Source: Macrotis lagotis (Eukaryota; Chordata; Mammalia; Peramelemorphia; Peramelidae). Taken from it: a DNA stretch of 64,000 nucleotides. Position 1 is the first letter of the stretch, and each line of letters begins with the position of its first letter. The stretch covers positions 424,128,200 through 424,192,199 of the forward strand of contig NC_133658.1 in NCBI RefSeq assembly GCF_037893015.1. Reading direction: 5' to 3'. Below are positions 21,939 to 33,429 of the stretch, piece by piece. The position numbers and the translations under genes are program-made. The notes below the pieces were generated by a model. It saw only the letters and a list, made by a program, of their open reading frames with translations, made no database searches and was not told the DNA's origin.

Positions 21939-22187
21939 AGAGGAAGATAAGTGATGAGAGTAGCAACTCAGTGGAGAAGCAGCCTAAAAGTAGTTCAGCA
22001 TGTATTACTTAGGTCAAATTTGCTTGTTTTACTACTCTGCTTACCTCTGAATGGGAGAAACCTCAAAGTCCACTTGATATTTCCTTTGGGGTAAATAAAG
22101 TCCCTTCCCCTCCCATCATTCTCCTAGCCATTAACATCAGAGTCATACAGATTGTACCACAGCTTTACCTAGCAAAACTAAAAGCAA

Positions 22188-22434
22188 CAGTGTGACTCAG
22201 TGACTAGAGCACTGGATCTAGAGTCAGGAAGACCTGAGTTCAAATCCAAACTTAGCATTTCCTAGCCATACGAACCTGGACAAATCATATGACTGTATGC
22301 CTCAATCCTCTGGAGAAGGAAATGGTGAACCATTCTATTATCTTTGCCAAGAAAACTCCTTGACCAAGATTGATGTTCTGTGGTCTATGGGATCACAGAG
22401 AGTTTCAAAAGACTGAATGGCAACAACAGAGCTT
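22188..22434 (+). mobile_element. SINE-C in the RTE LINE
   Basis: Head with GAGTTCAAATCC, GGAGAAGGAAATGGTGAACC, TTTGCCAAGAAAACTCC and the end TTTCAAAAGACTGAATGGCAACAAC. The host RTE supplies a plausible machinery type, though this copy need not have used it. Confidence 0.8.
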
Positions 22435-23125
22435 AAGACCTTGTCTTGCATTTCTGAATCTACACAAAATTATTACCTTTTTACATCTATATACATCTAT
22501 AGAAGTTGTTGATACAGCAAGTTCTGATGTCCAGTTGATTCACATCATTCTAAGAATACTCATTGGTATAATTGTTCATAGGAAAATATATAGTTGGAAA
22601 GTGAAACAACTTATCAGAATATTTTTAGTAATCTATTTTATTCATCACTGTCAAAGAAATTACTCCATTTACATTCTAATACACCAATTCCTATTGGGCC
22701 ACATGAATCAATTTTAGAAAGCCATTAAGAATATGAAGCTCTGAAGAGCAGATGGATAAGATCATGTATATGAAGAAGAAATCTGTACTGAGAATGATAT
22801 ATACTAGATATATACTAGAAGGGGATCATACCAAAAGAATGGTAAAAAATGATGGATTATACTACTATCCCCAAAAGATAATTAAGAGAACATCTATCAC
22901 TATCAAACCATATTTCTATTTTCTTTCATTTATATACTCTTCATGAGAATCATCTAGATACATAACAAGGATATCCTTATTAAAATATTAGAAGGGAAAA
23001 AGCAGGCTTTTAGAAATCTGTCTACAATAGATTATATTTTTTCTTTTAGGAAATGATTGACTGAAAGGTGAAAAGAACATAAAATCCTGCTGTGCTTATT
23101 ACTTGTTGATTACAGAAAAGCATTT

Positions 23126-23288
23126 GGGGGCGGCTAGGTGGCGCAGTGGATAAAGCATCAGCCCTGGAGTCAGGAGTACCTGGGTTCAAATCCGGCCTCA
23201 GACACTTAATAATTACCTAGCTGTGTGGCCTTGGGCAAGCCACTTAACCCCATTGCCTTGCAAAAAAAAAAAAAACCTATAAAAAAAA
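23126..23288 (+). mobile_element. SINE-A inserted in the RTE RT domain
   Basis: Inserted within the codons of the KAFD segment of the RTE reverse transcriptase. TSD GAAAAGCATTT / GGAAAGCATTT (23115-23125 and 23289-23299). Complete element with poly(A). Confidence 0.93.
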
Positions 23289-23554
23289 GGAAAGCATTTG
23301 ACACTTGCAGGGAAAAATGCAGCCTTAATGGCTCTCATCCATCAAGGGACCTCCCAAGCAAATTTTAAGTCATGATGTCTTAACCACTAGATCCATAATC
23401 TTTTCTGAGTCCTCATTCTACTTGAACTTTTCTGCAGTTTTTTTACCTTGTCAGCTCCCCACCATCACCACCACTTCCCATCTGGACAATCTTTTTTTTG
23501 ACTTGCTTTTCATTGTTATTATTTCTTCTCAGTATCCTTCATTGAATTATCTCC

Positions 23555-23845
23555 TTGGGTCTTGAAGTCAGGAGGACAGGAGTTTGAATCTGGCCTCAGA
23601 ACACTTGACACAGACTAGCTGCATGACCTTGTAAGTCACTTAACCCTGATTGCCTCACATCCAGGACCATCTCCAGTCATCTGGATTAATTTCTGGCCAT
23701 TGGATCCAGATGCCTCTGGAAGAGAAAGTGAGGCTGGTGACTTAGCATAGCATCCCATCGCTCAAATCCAATTCATGTACTTGTCATGGTATCACCTTTC
23801 TGCTGTCCTAGTCTTCTTTGAGAACAAAGGACAAACATCAACTCT
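23555..23845 (+). mobile_element. SINE-B, nearly full length
   Basis: Head part from GAAGTCAGGAGGACAGG, B box AGTTTGAATCTGG, the unique body (CATCTCCAGTCATCTGG, GGATCCAGATGCC) and the end GAACAAAGGACAAACATCAAC. Confidence 0.82.
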
Positions 23846-23884
23846 ACACCACATTTGACCATATCCATGGTCCCTCCTTTATTG

Positions 23885-24035
23885 ATCTAGGCATGTAGGT
23901 GGTGCAATGGTTGGACTGCTGAATTTGAGATCAGAAAACCTGAATTAAAATCCTGCCTCAGACAATTTCTTAATTGTATGACCCAGAGAAAATCTTTTAA
24001 CTTCTGTATGCTTCAGTTTCCTTATCTGTAAAACT
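23885..24035 (+). mobile_element. MIR-like SINE
   Basis: tRNA-like start GCATGTAGGTGGTGCAATGG, then TGAATTAAAATCCTGCCTCAG and TCAGTTTCCTTATCTGTAAAA. Confidence 0.65.
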
Positions 24036-24044
24036 AGTCAAGTA

Positions 24045-24480
24045 AAAACATTTGTTAAGTACCTACCACATACAAGCATTGTGCTAAGTGATGAGGTTAG
24101 GAAGAAAGGCAAAAGAGACTCTCTCTACTCTGAAGTTCATGAACCAAAGGGGGAGATAACATAGAAACAACTATATCCTGTACAAGCTATATCTAAGAGA
24201 AATAGGAAATGATTAGTAGAGGGTACATACTATTATTAAGAAGGATTGGGAGCTGCTAGGTGGTGCAGTGGATAGAGCACCAGCCCTGGAGTCAGGAGTA
24301 TCTGGGTTCAAATCTGGTCTCAGACACTTAGTAATTGCCTAGCTGTGTGGCCTTGGGCCAGCCACTTAGCCCCATCTGCCTTGCAAAAACCTAAAAAAAA
24401 CCCCAACAAAAAATGGATTGGGAAAGGTTTTCTATAGAAGGTGGAACAGTACATACCTCCTGGGAGTTGTAAAGATCAAA
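24045..24480 (+). repeat. Dispersed repeat D, split by SINE-A
   Basis: Starts AAACATTTGTTAAGTACC and CATTGTGCTAAGTGATG, and continues after the SINE with GGAAAGGTTTTCTATAGAAGG. Same order as 34690-35265 and 55195-56400. An old, long (0.6 kb or more) non-coding repeat that I cannot name. Confidence 0.6.
24251..24411 (+). mobile_element. SINE-A in repeat D
   Basis: Complete copy. The duplicated target is GGATTGGGA-like (24243-24250 and 24414-24422). The tail is AAAACC-rich. Confidence 0.88.
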
Positions 24481-24529
24481 GAAGATAATACAGATCTTAA
24501 GATGTTACAAATGTAAATTCTAGCTATTA

Positions 24530-24680
24530 TTATTTTTTTGAAGGGCAATGGGGTTAAATGACTTGCCCAAAGTCACACAGCTAATAAGTATCAAGTATCT
24601 GAAGCTGGATTTGAAATCAGGTCCTCCTGACTCCAGAGCTGATGCTTTAAATCACTGTGCTCCCTAGTTGCCAGCCTAGC
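24530..24680 (-). mobile_element. SINE-A-related older copy, reverse
   Basis: Has the general MAR-type pattern (GGCAATGGGGTTAAATGACTT, TCACACAGCTAATAAGTATC) but lacks the TTAATAATTACCTAG body of SINE-A, so it is an older relative. Confidence 0.75.
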
Positions 24681-24682
<2 letters not shown>

Positions 24683-24729
<47 letters not shown>

Positions 24730-24730
24730 C
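24683..24730 (+). repeat. (TTA)n microsatellite
   Basis: About 15 TTA/ATT units directly abutting the head of the SINE. Confidence 0.95.
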
Positions 24731-24739
24731 TCATCAGAT

Positions 24740-25775
24740 TCCATGACTTTAATTAGTATCTTTGTGGCAATGACTCTTAAGTCTATATAACCATTCCCCT
24801 ATCTCTCCTGAATGCCAATTCTGCATTATCACTTGCCTCCTGGGTATCTCCATCTTAGATGTTCTGAAAGCAACTCAAACTCATGTACAAATTTTCCTCC
24901 CAGACATATCCCATTTCCAGATTTCTCTATTTATCTTGAGATTATCATTATCTTTCTCATCACCTAAGGTTCACAACATTGAAAGAAGCCTCAGCTCTTC
25001 CCATATACAATCTTTTGTCATTAATCCTCTTTCCCTCCCTTTTACTTCCCTTCTCTTCCCTTACTTCTCTGCCCTTCCCTTCCTTTCCTTCCCTTCCCTT
25101 CCTTGCTTCTCCCCATTCCCTACCCTACTCCTTTCTTCATGCCTCTCTTTCCTTTCACATAAGCCCCTGCCCTCATCACACCCTGTAATGGCCTCCTGAT
25201 CTACTTGTTTCCAGTCTCTGCCCTCTACAATATATCGCCCAAACATCTGCTGATTTGACATTTCCTAAAACAGAAATCTTTCTAAATTACCCCTCTTCTT
25301 TAAAATCTACAAGGTTCCCCATTGTCTGGAATTTAAATTTTTTCCACCTGGTTTCCCCTCTCTGTTTCCAGGCCTCTTTTTCTATTACCTCTCTTTCAGA
25401 ACTATCTTACTAGTGTCTTACTAGTCTTCTCTCACTTTCCTATCTCTGCAAGCACAAGGAGTGTCCTACCTCCAAGTCTGTGAGGCACTCTTCCCTCAGT
25501 CCCACTCCTTAGGATTCTCTATTTTCCTTCCAAGCACAGTTTTTAAATATCTCCCACTCCAGGGCTTTCCTGATCTTTCCTCTCTCCCCTTAATATTCTC
25601 TTGAAAGTATTTTATATTACTTTGAATGTACTTTGTATTTATTGATCTCTGTACAGTTTCTATTTCCTTCCTTCCATTCCCCCCCCCCCCGAAGAACTTT
25701 TTTTTTGGTCTATAGCTCCTAGCACCTAGTACAGTGTGCTGTCTAATGGATGTTGAATTGAAAGGTTTCGAAGAA
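24740..25775 (+). mobile_element. L2 LINE, 3' half
   Basis: Begins in the RT-coding part (GGCAATGACTCTTAAGTCTA) and ends with the 3' UTR (TTTGTATTTATTGATCTCTG, GCTCCTAGCACCTAGTACAGT). A (CCTTC)n-like tract lies at 25020-25130 and a C-run at 25680-25690. Confidence 0.72.
25020..25130 (+). repeat. Pyrimidine-rich (CCCTT)n tract
   Basis: Almost pure C/T for about 110 bases, with repeated CCCTTCC and CTTCCCTT units, so it is a homopurine-homopyrimidine stretch inside the L2. Confidence 0.8.
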
Positions 25776-25924
25776 GGTCAAGCTTCCACCAAATAAAGGC
25801 TACTTTCTTTGGTTGTTATAGAAACAATTCAAATCATCTCTCCCTTTCCCTCTGGCTCATGGCTGCTATGGTATGCTTACAAACTTTTGGGTCAGTCTGA
25901 CATTTTTGGACGGTATGGTATACA

Positions 25925-26115
25925 AGAGAGCCAAAGCAGTGTAATGGAAAGAAGTGTGGAGCTGGAGACACAAGAGACTTGGTTTCAAATATCAGTTCTT
26001 ACAATTGCTAGTTACTTGATGAAGTTCAAGTCATTTAACCATTTTGACCCTCAGTTTTCTCATCTGCAAAATGGGGATAATAATGATCCCCTTTGCAAGA
26101 TGGTTGTGGAAAAGT
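25925..26115 (+). mobile_element. MIR-type SINE with head
   Basis: AGCAGTGTAATGGAAAGAAG, GGTTTCAAATATCAG, CCTCAGTTTTCTCATCTGC and AAAATGGGGATAATAATG are diagnostic. A second MIR 3' end lies at 26345-26460. The 182-codon frame across this region is a chance frame. Confidence 0.75.
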
Positions 26116-26469
26116 CTTTTGTACATCTTACAAACAATCAACAAAAATTGATTAAAAGCCTGCTACAATATCTGCCAAGCACTGAACTGGTAGATATAAA
26201 GGTAGATATAAAGACAAAAAAGAAAACAGTCTCTGCTCTATACCGTATTATGCGTTATTATTATTCCAATAGAAGGAGAGCTAAATTTCAGGAGAGATGC
26301 TTAAATCTTGTTCCTAATATTTTCTATTTGATGATTTATGTCAATAAATACCTTTAATCTCTCTGCTTCAGCTTAATCATCTGTTAAATAGAGAATAATT
26401 CTTACAATAACTACCACATAGGAGTGTTGTGAAGACCCCATTCTATGAGAAAAGTCAAAAAGCATTATT

Positions 26470-28380
26470 GAAATGTAGGTTTTTGTTATTATGAAGTCTG
26501 AGACAAAACAAAATCCCTTCCTATCTCACTGCCATCCCTAACATTTCCAGTATACAAATTCCTTTCTGTAGTCATAACAGTAATATTCCCTTTTAGCTGT
26601 CAAGGGAAAAAAGAAACTATAGTAGGGGGTAGGAGGGAGCAGGGCAAGAGTTGGGAGTGAGATATGGTGGTGTGAGTCGGTCATTTAAGCATACTTGGCT
26701 AAAAGAGACAGAAATCTATCCACAAATGAACTATTTTCACACAGGTGACACACCCTAGGAAGGAAATTCTCCCAGACCTTGAGAGGGCTGTACAGGTTCC
26801 CTGCTAGCATTTTCCCCTCTTTCTGTTAGGATGGGCCAAACATTTGACCCAGTTTCCTTCTCTTAATCTTGTTGAGCCCAAGGGCAGATGAGGTTCCTAT
26901 GGAGTCAAGGAAAGAGAATCTAGAATCAGAAGCCAAGCTTATGTGGATAAACTGAATTTGAGGCTATGGTAAAAAGGAAGGTAATAAAATCTAGTTTCTG
27001 GGAATGGGGGTGGGGGTGGGTAAGTCAATGGATGATTTAAAGCAGAGCCCCTTGTCAAATCAAGCTAGAGTCTGGGTTTAGAGTCTAGAATATAGATTAG
27101 GAGAGTTAGAAAGGGTATTACAGAGTCATGGAACTTTGAATATCAGAGGGGCTTTAGGGGCTTCAAAATCACAAATCATAGTTTGTTAGAAGAAATTAAT
27201 GAAAGGTTTAAATAATAACCCAATTCAAACCCTTCTGCCAACATCCTTTTACCCCTTTATTAACTTAATTTTTTGGACTTCATCATTCTTTTGGGTACAA
27301 CTCTGTGAGATCTTTGTTGAAGCTAAGATTCCAGTCTTTCTCAGGATAATTTGTCTCTCTATAATACACACTGAAAATCTGAGTAATAACTCATGTACAT
27401 TACCTGAAGGGTAATGGAGAGAGGCTCGATGGGCATGGGTAGGTTGTAGAGTTATATTTAGGGTAGAATGACTGAGGTTCCAAAATTTTCTATCCTTAGA
27501 TGCTTTCATCTCGGCATTCTCATGACTTGTGGTCCTTTGCCAATCTAGTAGCTCATTCCCAACATGAATTTACTTGCTTATTCACTAAATCCTTGGATTA
27601 CTACTCCTGACTGTTTTGCATATCCATAACAAGAAAAATGACCAACGCTTTCTCCAATGCTATGTTTCTTTCTCACTCCACTTCAAGGATTAAGGAGCTA
27701 AAGATTGGGGGTCATTAGCTACCCTGTGAGGTTACAGGAAGATTCTTTGGGAGACAGGTCATCTTTCCCTTGCCACATGACTATGCCTGTCTCCTAGTGA
27801 CTTACCTTAAGTTGCCTATTATGCCAAAAAGGTAAAGGCCAGTTTGTGCCATGGGTGAAACCCCAAAGGTCTTCCTGTACCCCTGGTGACAATGATGTCC
27901 TCTTTCCTCCAGGAGTAGCCACTCCAGAAACAACTCGGAGGTCTTTCCTCCCCATAATTTCCTACGCATGAGAATATCTAGTTATGACTCTGGTAGACTG
28001 CAGTATGCTACTAACAAAGAATTATTCAGAAGAAGCAATGAAAAATAAAACATTAATAGGATTGTATAATTGGAAGAGAAGGCACATTGGTAATTTAGAG
28101 GATATTCAGGATAACTGATGGACATCCTGTTTTTCTTCAATGTTAAAAGATCACAACAAAGAGTCCTAACCTTTTGAAAGGGCCTCCTATGAATGCTTTA
28201 TTGGAGGAGACAGTTAAAGTTCAGGATAAAAAATTGTGACTGGTTCCTTGAGTTGGGTGGATATCCACACTGATGAGAGCATAGATTCATTAAAATGCTT
28301 CTCAGGATATTTCTTCTATCATAAGGGTTAGTCAGAAGGGTAGTCCTGCCTGAACTCACTAAAACTGAATATGTGAATTA
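26470..28380. other. Mostly low-copy sequence, no gene
   Basis: No repeat is recognised over most of this 1.9 kb. A trace of the AATCATAGAACAT unit occurs at 27110-27180. The G-rich run at 27000-27020 has four G-tracts. Opposed frames at 27199-27509 show no protein motif. Confidence 0.5.
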
Positions 28381-28384
28381 TAAA

Positions 28385-29310
28385 ATAGAATCTTGTTCAG
28401 GCATGGTAAATCTGAGAGGTACTTTTCATTTCTGAGATTCTGTGATTTTACCAAGTATTTAATATCCATTCTTTCTTTTTTTTCGGGGGGGGGGGAAGCA
28501 GTAGATCTTTATTTTATTTTTTAAATTAATTTTTATTAAAGATATGATTTGAGTTTTACAATTCCCCCCCCATCTTACTTCCCTCCCCCCACCCCTCCAT
28601 GGAAAGCAATCTGTCAGTCTTTACTTTGTTTCCATGTTGTACCTTTATCCAAATTGGGTGTGATGAGAGAGAAATCATATCCTTAGAGAAGAGACAAGAA
28701 GTCTAAGAGGTAACAAGATCATACAATAAGATATCTGTGTTTTTCTAAATTGAAGGGAATAGTCCTTGAACTTTGTTCAAACTCCACAGCTCCTTATCTG
28801 GATACAGATGGCACTCTCCTTTGCAGACAGCCCAAAATTGTTCCCGATTGTTGCACTGATGGGATGATTGAGTCCTTCAAGGTTGATCATCACTCCCATG
28901 TTGCTGTTAGGGTATACAGTGTTTTTCTGGTTCTGCTCATCTCACTCAGCATCAGTTCATGCAAATCCCTCCAGGCTTCCCTGAAATCCCGTCCCTCCTG
29001 GTTTCTAATAGAACAATAGTGTTCCATGACATACATATACCACAGTTTGCTAAGCCATTCCCCAATTGAAGGACATTTACTTGATTTCCAATTCTTTGCC
29101 ACCACAAACAGGACTGCTATAAATATTTTTGTACAAGTAATGTTTTTACCCTTTTTTCATCATCTCTTCAGGATATAGACCCAGTAGTGGTATTGCTGGG
29201 TCAAAGGGTATGCACAGTTTTATTGCCCTTTGGGCGTAGTTAATATCCATTATTTTTATGGGTCCTCATGATGACCTTGTGAAGAAAACAGGGTAATTGT
29301 TATTGTTTGA
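28385..29310 (-). mobile_element. MIR-like SINE split by L1
   Basis: Left part 28440-28470 and right part 29252-29310 (TTATGGGTCCTCATGATGACC, AGAAAACAGGGTAATTG) rejoin once the L1 is removed. Confidence 0.5.
28471..29239 (-). mobile_element. L1 LINE, 5'-truncated young copy
   Basis: Minus-strand copy with about 350 bases of the ORF2 end (MYVMEHYCSIRNQE, ELMLSEMSRTRKT; 28890-29239 nearly open) and a 400-base 3' UTR. TSD TTAATATCCATT (28459-28470 and 29240-29251). The 3' tail reads CTTTCTTTTTTTTC followed by a G-run on the plus strand, an unusual change of the poly(A). Confidence 0.92.
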
Positions 29311-29515
29311 ACTATTTGTTGTAGAAACTGGAAACAGAGCAGGTACCCATTTAAGTGAGGAATGGATGGATAAACTGGTACATGAATGTAATGTTTCTGT
29401 ATGTAATAAATGTGGCCAGTAAAGGATTCACAAAAATTTGTGAAATTTGAATGAACTGATGCAGAGTGAAATAAACAGAACTAGGAGAATAATTTATACT
29501 GTGACTACAATGCTA

Positions 29516-30763
29516 TAATCAGTGAATTCTTTCAGTTTGTACTTTGCCCTTTGATTTTATGATATCTGGGCAATTTTCCTTTAAAATTTCTTGAAACATT
29601 ATATCTAGGTTTTGGGTTTTTTTTTTATCATGGCTTTCAGATAGTCCAGTAATTCTTAAATTATCTTGCCTCTATTTCCCAGGTCATTTGTTCTTTTCAA
29701 TTTGATATTTTATATTTTATTCAATTTTTTCACTCTTTTGGCTTTATTTTATTCCTTATATCTCACAGAGTCGACATTCACCTGACAAATTTTAATTTTT
29801 AAGAAATTATTTTCTTTAGCAAAGTTTTGTACCTCTTTTATTAAGTTTTTAATTCTCTTTTCATAATTTTCTTGCATTGCTTGTTTCTTTTCCCAATTTT
29901 TCTCCTATCCTTCTTACTTAATTTTTTTTTGCAAGGCAATGAAATTCAGTTAGGTAATTACTATGTCTGAATTCAGGTGCTCCTAACTCCAGAGCAGGTG
30001 CTCTATGCACTCTGTCACCTAGCTGCCCTCTTATTTTTTTAATCTCCTTCTTGAGTTCTTGGAATTCTTTTGGACTTGTGTTCTCTCTGCTTATACATAT
30101 TTTCAAGTCATTATTTTCTTCTATTTGTGACTTGAATTCTCTATCACTACAGAAACTTTTAAAGATCAGGTTCTTTTTTGTTTGTTCATTTTTCTAGCCC
30201 ATTTTTTACTTTAAACTTTATGTTAGAGTTGGATTCTAGAGATGGAGATATCTAGTCTGAACCTCTGTGGCTGAAGGCCTTGGGTTTGCAATGCTTCTAA
30301 GGTGATATGCTCTGGGGAGAGTTCTAGTAGCTAATTTCATAGTCTGTGCTCTGGTCTTTATCTGGGTAAAGCTCTGCTCCCTCCCATAACCAGTCCTCTC
30401 TTCCCTAGAACTGGTTATAGGTAAAGGAATTGCTAAATGGTGTCCTGTCCTGAGACTAATGCTAACAAAGCAGTTCTAATTAATCTTTCTTACCAGGCAT
30501 TTAGTCTCCTTACCATCTGTAGGCACTGACTCTCCTGGTGCCACTTCTATGACTGTCATCATTATTGCTGCCACACTGTGCTTTAGGCCAGCTCCCCTTC
30601 AGTGTCCTTAGACCTCTCTTTTTATCCTTCTAAGCTGTCCTTGGCTGGGAAAAATAAGTCTGACTTGATTTTTTATTATACTCAAAACTTGATATTTTAA
30701 AAATTGGGTTGGGAGAGTTCAACAGAAATGCCTGTCTCACTTCACCATCTTGGCTGTGGACTC
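29516..30763 (-). mobile_element. L1/HAL1 5' region lacking its 3' end
   Basis: On the minus strand it starts at 30763 with CCACAGCCAAGATGGTGAAG, the same 5' landmark seen at 60793 (GGGGCAGAGCCAAGATGGC). It runs through a 5' UTR and then into the ORF1 coiled-coil and RNA-binding region, stopping at about 29516 inside ORF1. No 3' UTR or poly(A) follows. SINE-A lies at 29925-30030. Confidence 0.68.
29925..30030 (-). mobile_element. SINE-A, internally deleted
   Basis: Poly(T), GCAAGGCAATGAAATTCAG, TTAGGTAATTACTATGTCTGA and CACCTAGCTGCCC remain. Two internal segments are missing. Confidence 0.8.
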
Positions 30764-30914
30764 TGACTCTAATATTGTAAAAGAAACAACTTTGATAGAT
30801 CTCTGAACTCCTATCTATGCAGTGACCAATCAAGACTTCGAGAAGACTGATGATGATAAAGCTTGCTTTATCAGACACTGCATTGCCTCTTGGCATAGAG
30901 GGATAGAAAAAAAA

Positions 30915-32450
30915 ATACAGAAAGACATTTTCAGATATGAATGACTAATGCATCGGTGTGTTTTACTTGATTTTACTTATTTGTTGCAAGGAACATGTTA
31001 CAATGAATACTTCTTATAAAGTGGTGATCTGTTAGTGGATTGTGATAAGGATGGGGAAAAAAGAATGAAAAGAACCTAAGTAAAATATTCAAAATGCACA
31101 AAAGAAACAAAAAGTCAAAGGGAACAGCAATTAAGTTACTACCTTGTTAAATTTAACAAATATTTTTAAAAAACAAATGATTTACCAGAAGTTTGTGGTT
31201 TTACATACAATCCTCTTTTTCTTTCTTTGCTATTGGAATGTTTGTGTTTGTTGACATTTGTAAGGTCCTAACAAAAAGAAAAGTAAAGTAACCACAGAGA
31301 AAGTGTATCATACTAGAATCTAAGAAAACTGAGTCCTGGTCCACACTTTGTCATTGATTAGTTTTCAACTTGGACAAATCCTTTAAATTCTCTGAGTCTT
31401 ACTTTCATCATTTGCAAATGATGGGTTTGGACTAGCTGATCTCAAAGGTTCCTTTTAGCTCTGCCACAACATTCTGTGAGTACCACAATACTGGTACACA
31501 GTAGGAACTTAATAAATGTTTAATGATTGATTATTTAAGGTCATGTGCTTAGGAAGTGCTGCAGTTGGGTTTTGAAATGAAACTTAGGCCAAAGGTCTTT
31601 TTTGATTACACCATACTGCCTCTCGAAGGCCATGGTTACCTTGTGGGTGGGAAGAGAGATTTGCTAAATGTACCCTATCAATATTAGTATTAGCATACAT
31701 TTATCTCTAGGATGTGGCTTCCCAGATTCTTCATTGCTATCATGATATGGTGAAGAATTGACCTCTTCTGGCTTCTTCCAAGCTCCATGGGCTATACTGA
31801 ATTAAGGACACCGGCATTCTCATTATCTGTGGTTACAAACCCCTCCTTGAGTTGCCCAGAATAATCCTTCACAAGGTCGAGATTTTGAAGAAGTCAGTGT
31901 TGCTTGGGCTTATATGGACCATTTTCCTGGAACCATCTTAATGCTGAGGAAGATCTCAGGACCTGAGTGCCTGTGTTTGGATAATCCTTGACTTTAATTA
32001 TGACAAAGGTTAAAAACAAAATGTGATATTTTCACATGGCAGACATTGTGAAGCTGTTTTGGATGTGGACAAGGGCTTATGGAATGAGTTTCCAAACATT
32101 AAGACCTCATTCAGTTACAAGTCAAACTCTTAGTACAAGCTTGTTTGTACTAGTCCTGCCCAATCCTGCCTGGAGATTTAAAAAGATGCAAATCTAATTG
32201 TGTCCCTCAGTCAGACACTGCTTGTGGTATGCTAAATGTGTGTCACCCAAGCCTTGGCTTAACAGGAGACCTAAGTCAGAGCTCTATCAGCTCTAAACAA
32301 ATATAAATCATTCTGTCCCAAGCACTATCCTTGTGCCTATATTGTGCGAGAACCTGTAGAGGTTCTATCATTAATGTTTGCCCTCAAGGGGAGTCTCTGT
32401 GGGAAGACAAAATGAGCATGAAATAATTAAAGAATAATTCAGTACTAAAT
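30915..32450. other. Mostly low-copy sequence; one MIR/L2 patch
   Basis: A forward MIR-type element is at 31315-31450 and an L2-like AGTAGGAACTTAATAAATG end at 31495-31545. The remaining sequence shows no gene or known repeat. Confidence 0.55.
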
Positions 32451-32454
32451 TACA

Positions 32455-32670
32455 CAGTGTTGATAATAATAAATACGAGCTTATATTTCTATAATGCTCT
32501 AGGGTTTGCAAAGGGCTTTGCCTACAAAAGTATGTATGAGCTGGTTAATCTAAGTATCATTATTTTTTTTAAAAATGAGGCAACAGCACAGAGAGGTTGC
32601 CCAAGGTCAGACAGCTAATAAGTGGTGGAGCTGGGAATGAACGTGGCAGCCTATGAGTTCTGAGTAGGGA
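32455..32670 (-). mobile_element. MIR SINE, reverse
   Basis: TAATGCTCTAGGGTTTGCAAAG, AGAGAGGTTGCCCAAGGTCA and GCTAATAAGTGGTGGAGC are in reverse order. Confidence 0.85.
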
Positions 32671-32844
32671 GAGATCAACTTGGAATAGGAATGATTGGGA
32701 AAGTCTTCCTTAAAAAGTTAGACTTTGACCCATGAGTAAGATTTGGATAAAGGGAGATGAAAAGGGAAGGCCATTCATACCATTCATTCATTCAACTGAT
32801 ATTTATTAACTTACTAAAAGATAGAACACTATAACTATATGTTG

Positions 32845-33144
32845 ATAATGATATTTGTCCTTCATTCTCAAAGAAAACCATGACATCAGGGAAGTAATGC
32901 CATAGCAAATACATGAATTGGATTTGAGTGAGGGGTGCTGTGCTAAGTTCAGTCTTACTTTCTCCTCCAGAGCCAACTGGGTCCACTGGCCATATAAGAC
33001 AGGAGATGACTCTGGATGTGAGACCATCAGGATTAAGTGACTCACCCAAGGTCACAAGGCTGGTAAGTGTCAGGTGTCTGAGTCTGATTTGAACTCAGAT
33101 CCTCCTGTCTCCAGGACTGGTGCTCTATTCAGTGCATCACTTAG
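32845..33144 (-). mobile_element. SINE-B, full length, reverse
   Basis: Complete element of about 300 bp: tail first (ATTTGTCCTTCATTCTCAAAG), then the body (CTGGGTCCACTGGCCA), CAAGGTCACAAGGCTGGTAAG and the tRNA-like head ending CAGTGCATCACTTAG. Confidence 0.83.
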
Positions 33145-33185
33145 AGGTGATGGGGATGATACAAAGTTCAAGAATATAGGGTCCA

Positions 33186-33326
33186 GGGGTGGCTAGGTGG
33201 TACAGTGGGTAGAGCACCAGCCCTGGAGTCAGGATGGACCTGAGATCAAATCCGACCTTAATAATTACCTAGCTGTGTGACCTTGGGCAAGCACTTAACC
33301 CCATTGCCTGCCCCTCCCCCCCCAAT
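33186..33326 (+). mobile_element. SINE-A, shortened
   Basis: TSD GAATATAGGGTCCA / GAATATAGGATCCA (33172-33185 and 33327-33340). About 10 bases are deleted after the B box, and the tail is C-rich (CCCCTCCCCCCCC) instead of poly(A). Confidence 0.9.
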
Positions 33327-33429
33327 GAATATAGGATCCAAGCTTAGCCTGGGAAAAGACTTGAGAAAATGAACCCTCTTCATTTTATTACAGAGATGAA
33401 GGTCTATGGGCATGGAATGTTGAATATAT

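Larger units (their letters stand above)
20620..23360 (+). mobile_element. RTE-class LINE, decayed, carrying four SINEs
   Basis: At 20640-20730 the translation reads DFNVKLG...ERCGLGLRN.RG, matching the endonuclease GDFNAKVG...GLG.RN.RG block of RTE/BovB LINEs. A linker with REALDLLEK follows at 21120-21160. At 22970-23300 the reverse transcriptase gives KQAFRNLSTIDYIF then LLLVDYRKAFD (known RTE form: QAGFR...TIDHIF...FVDY.KAFD). Four SINEs (three SINE-A, one SINE-C) and many stops break it. The part at 21490-21780 is an open frame of 105 codons that I cannot align to RTE with confidence. Confidence 0.7.
29330..30910 (+). mobile_element. L1 LINE ORF2 end/3' UTR, split
   Basis: Left piece 29330-29515 (GAACTGATGCAGAGTGAAAT, AACAGAACTAGGAGAATAAT) and right piece 30764-30910 (AATATTGTAAAAGAAACAAC, GAAGACTGATGATGATAAAGC) are contiguous in the L1 3' end. 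The intervening 1.25 kb is an opposing element. Confidence 0.72.

Noticed and set aside
25809..26357. 182-codon open frame on the plus strand
   Set aside because: It runs through a MIR SINE and into repeat-like sequence. No domain, and the MIR part determines much of the protein.
29330..30910. Twin-priming inversion of a single L1
   Set aside because: The plus-strand 3' UTR is contiguous on both sides of the inverted part, whereas twin priming places the inverted 5' part at one end.
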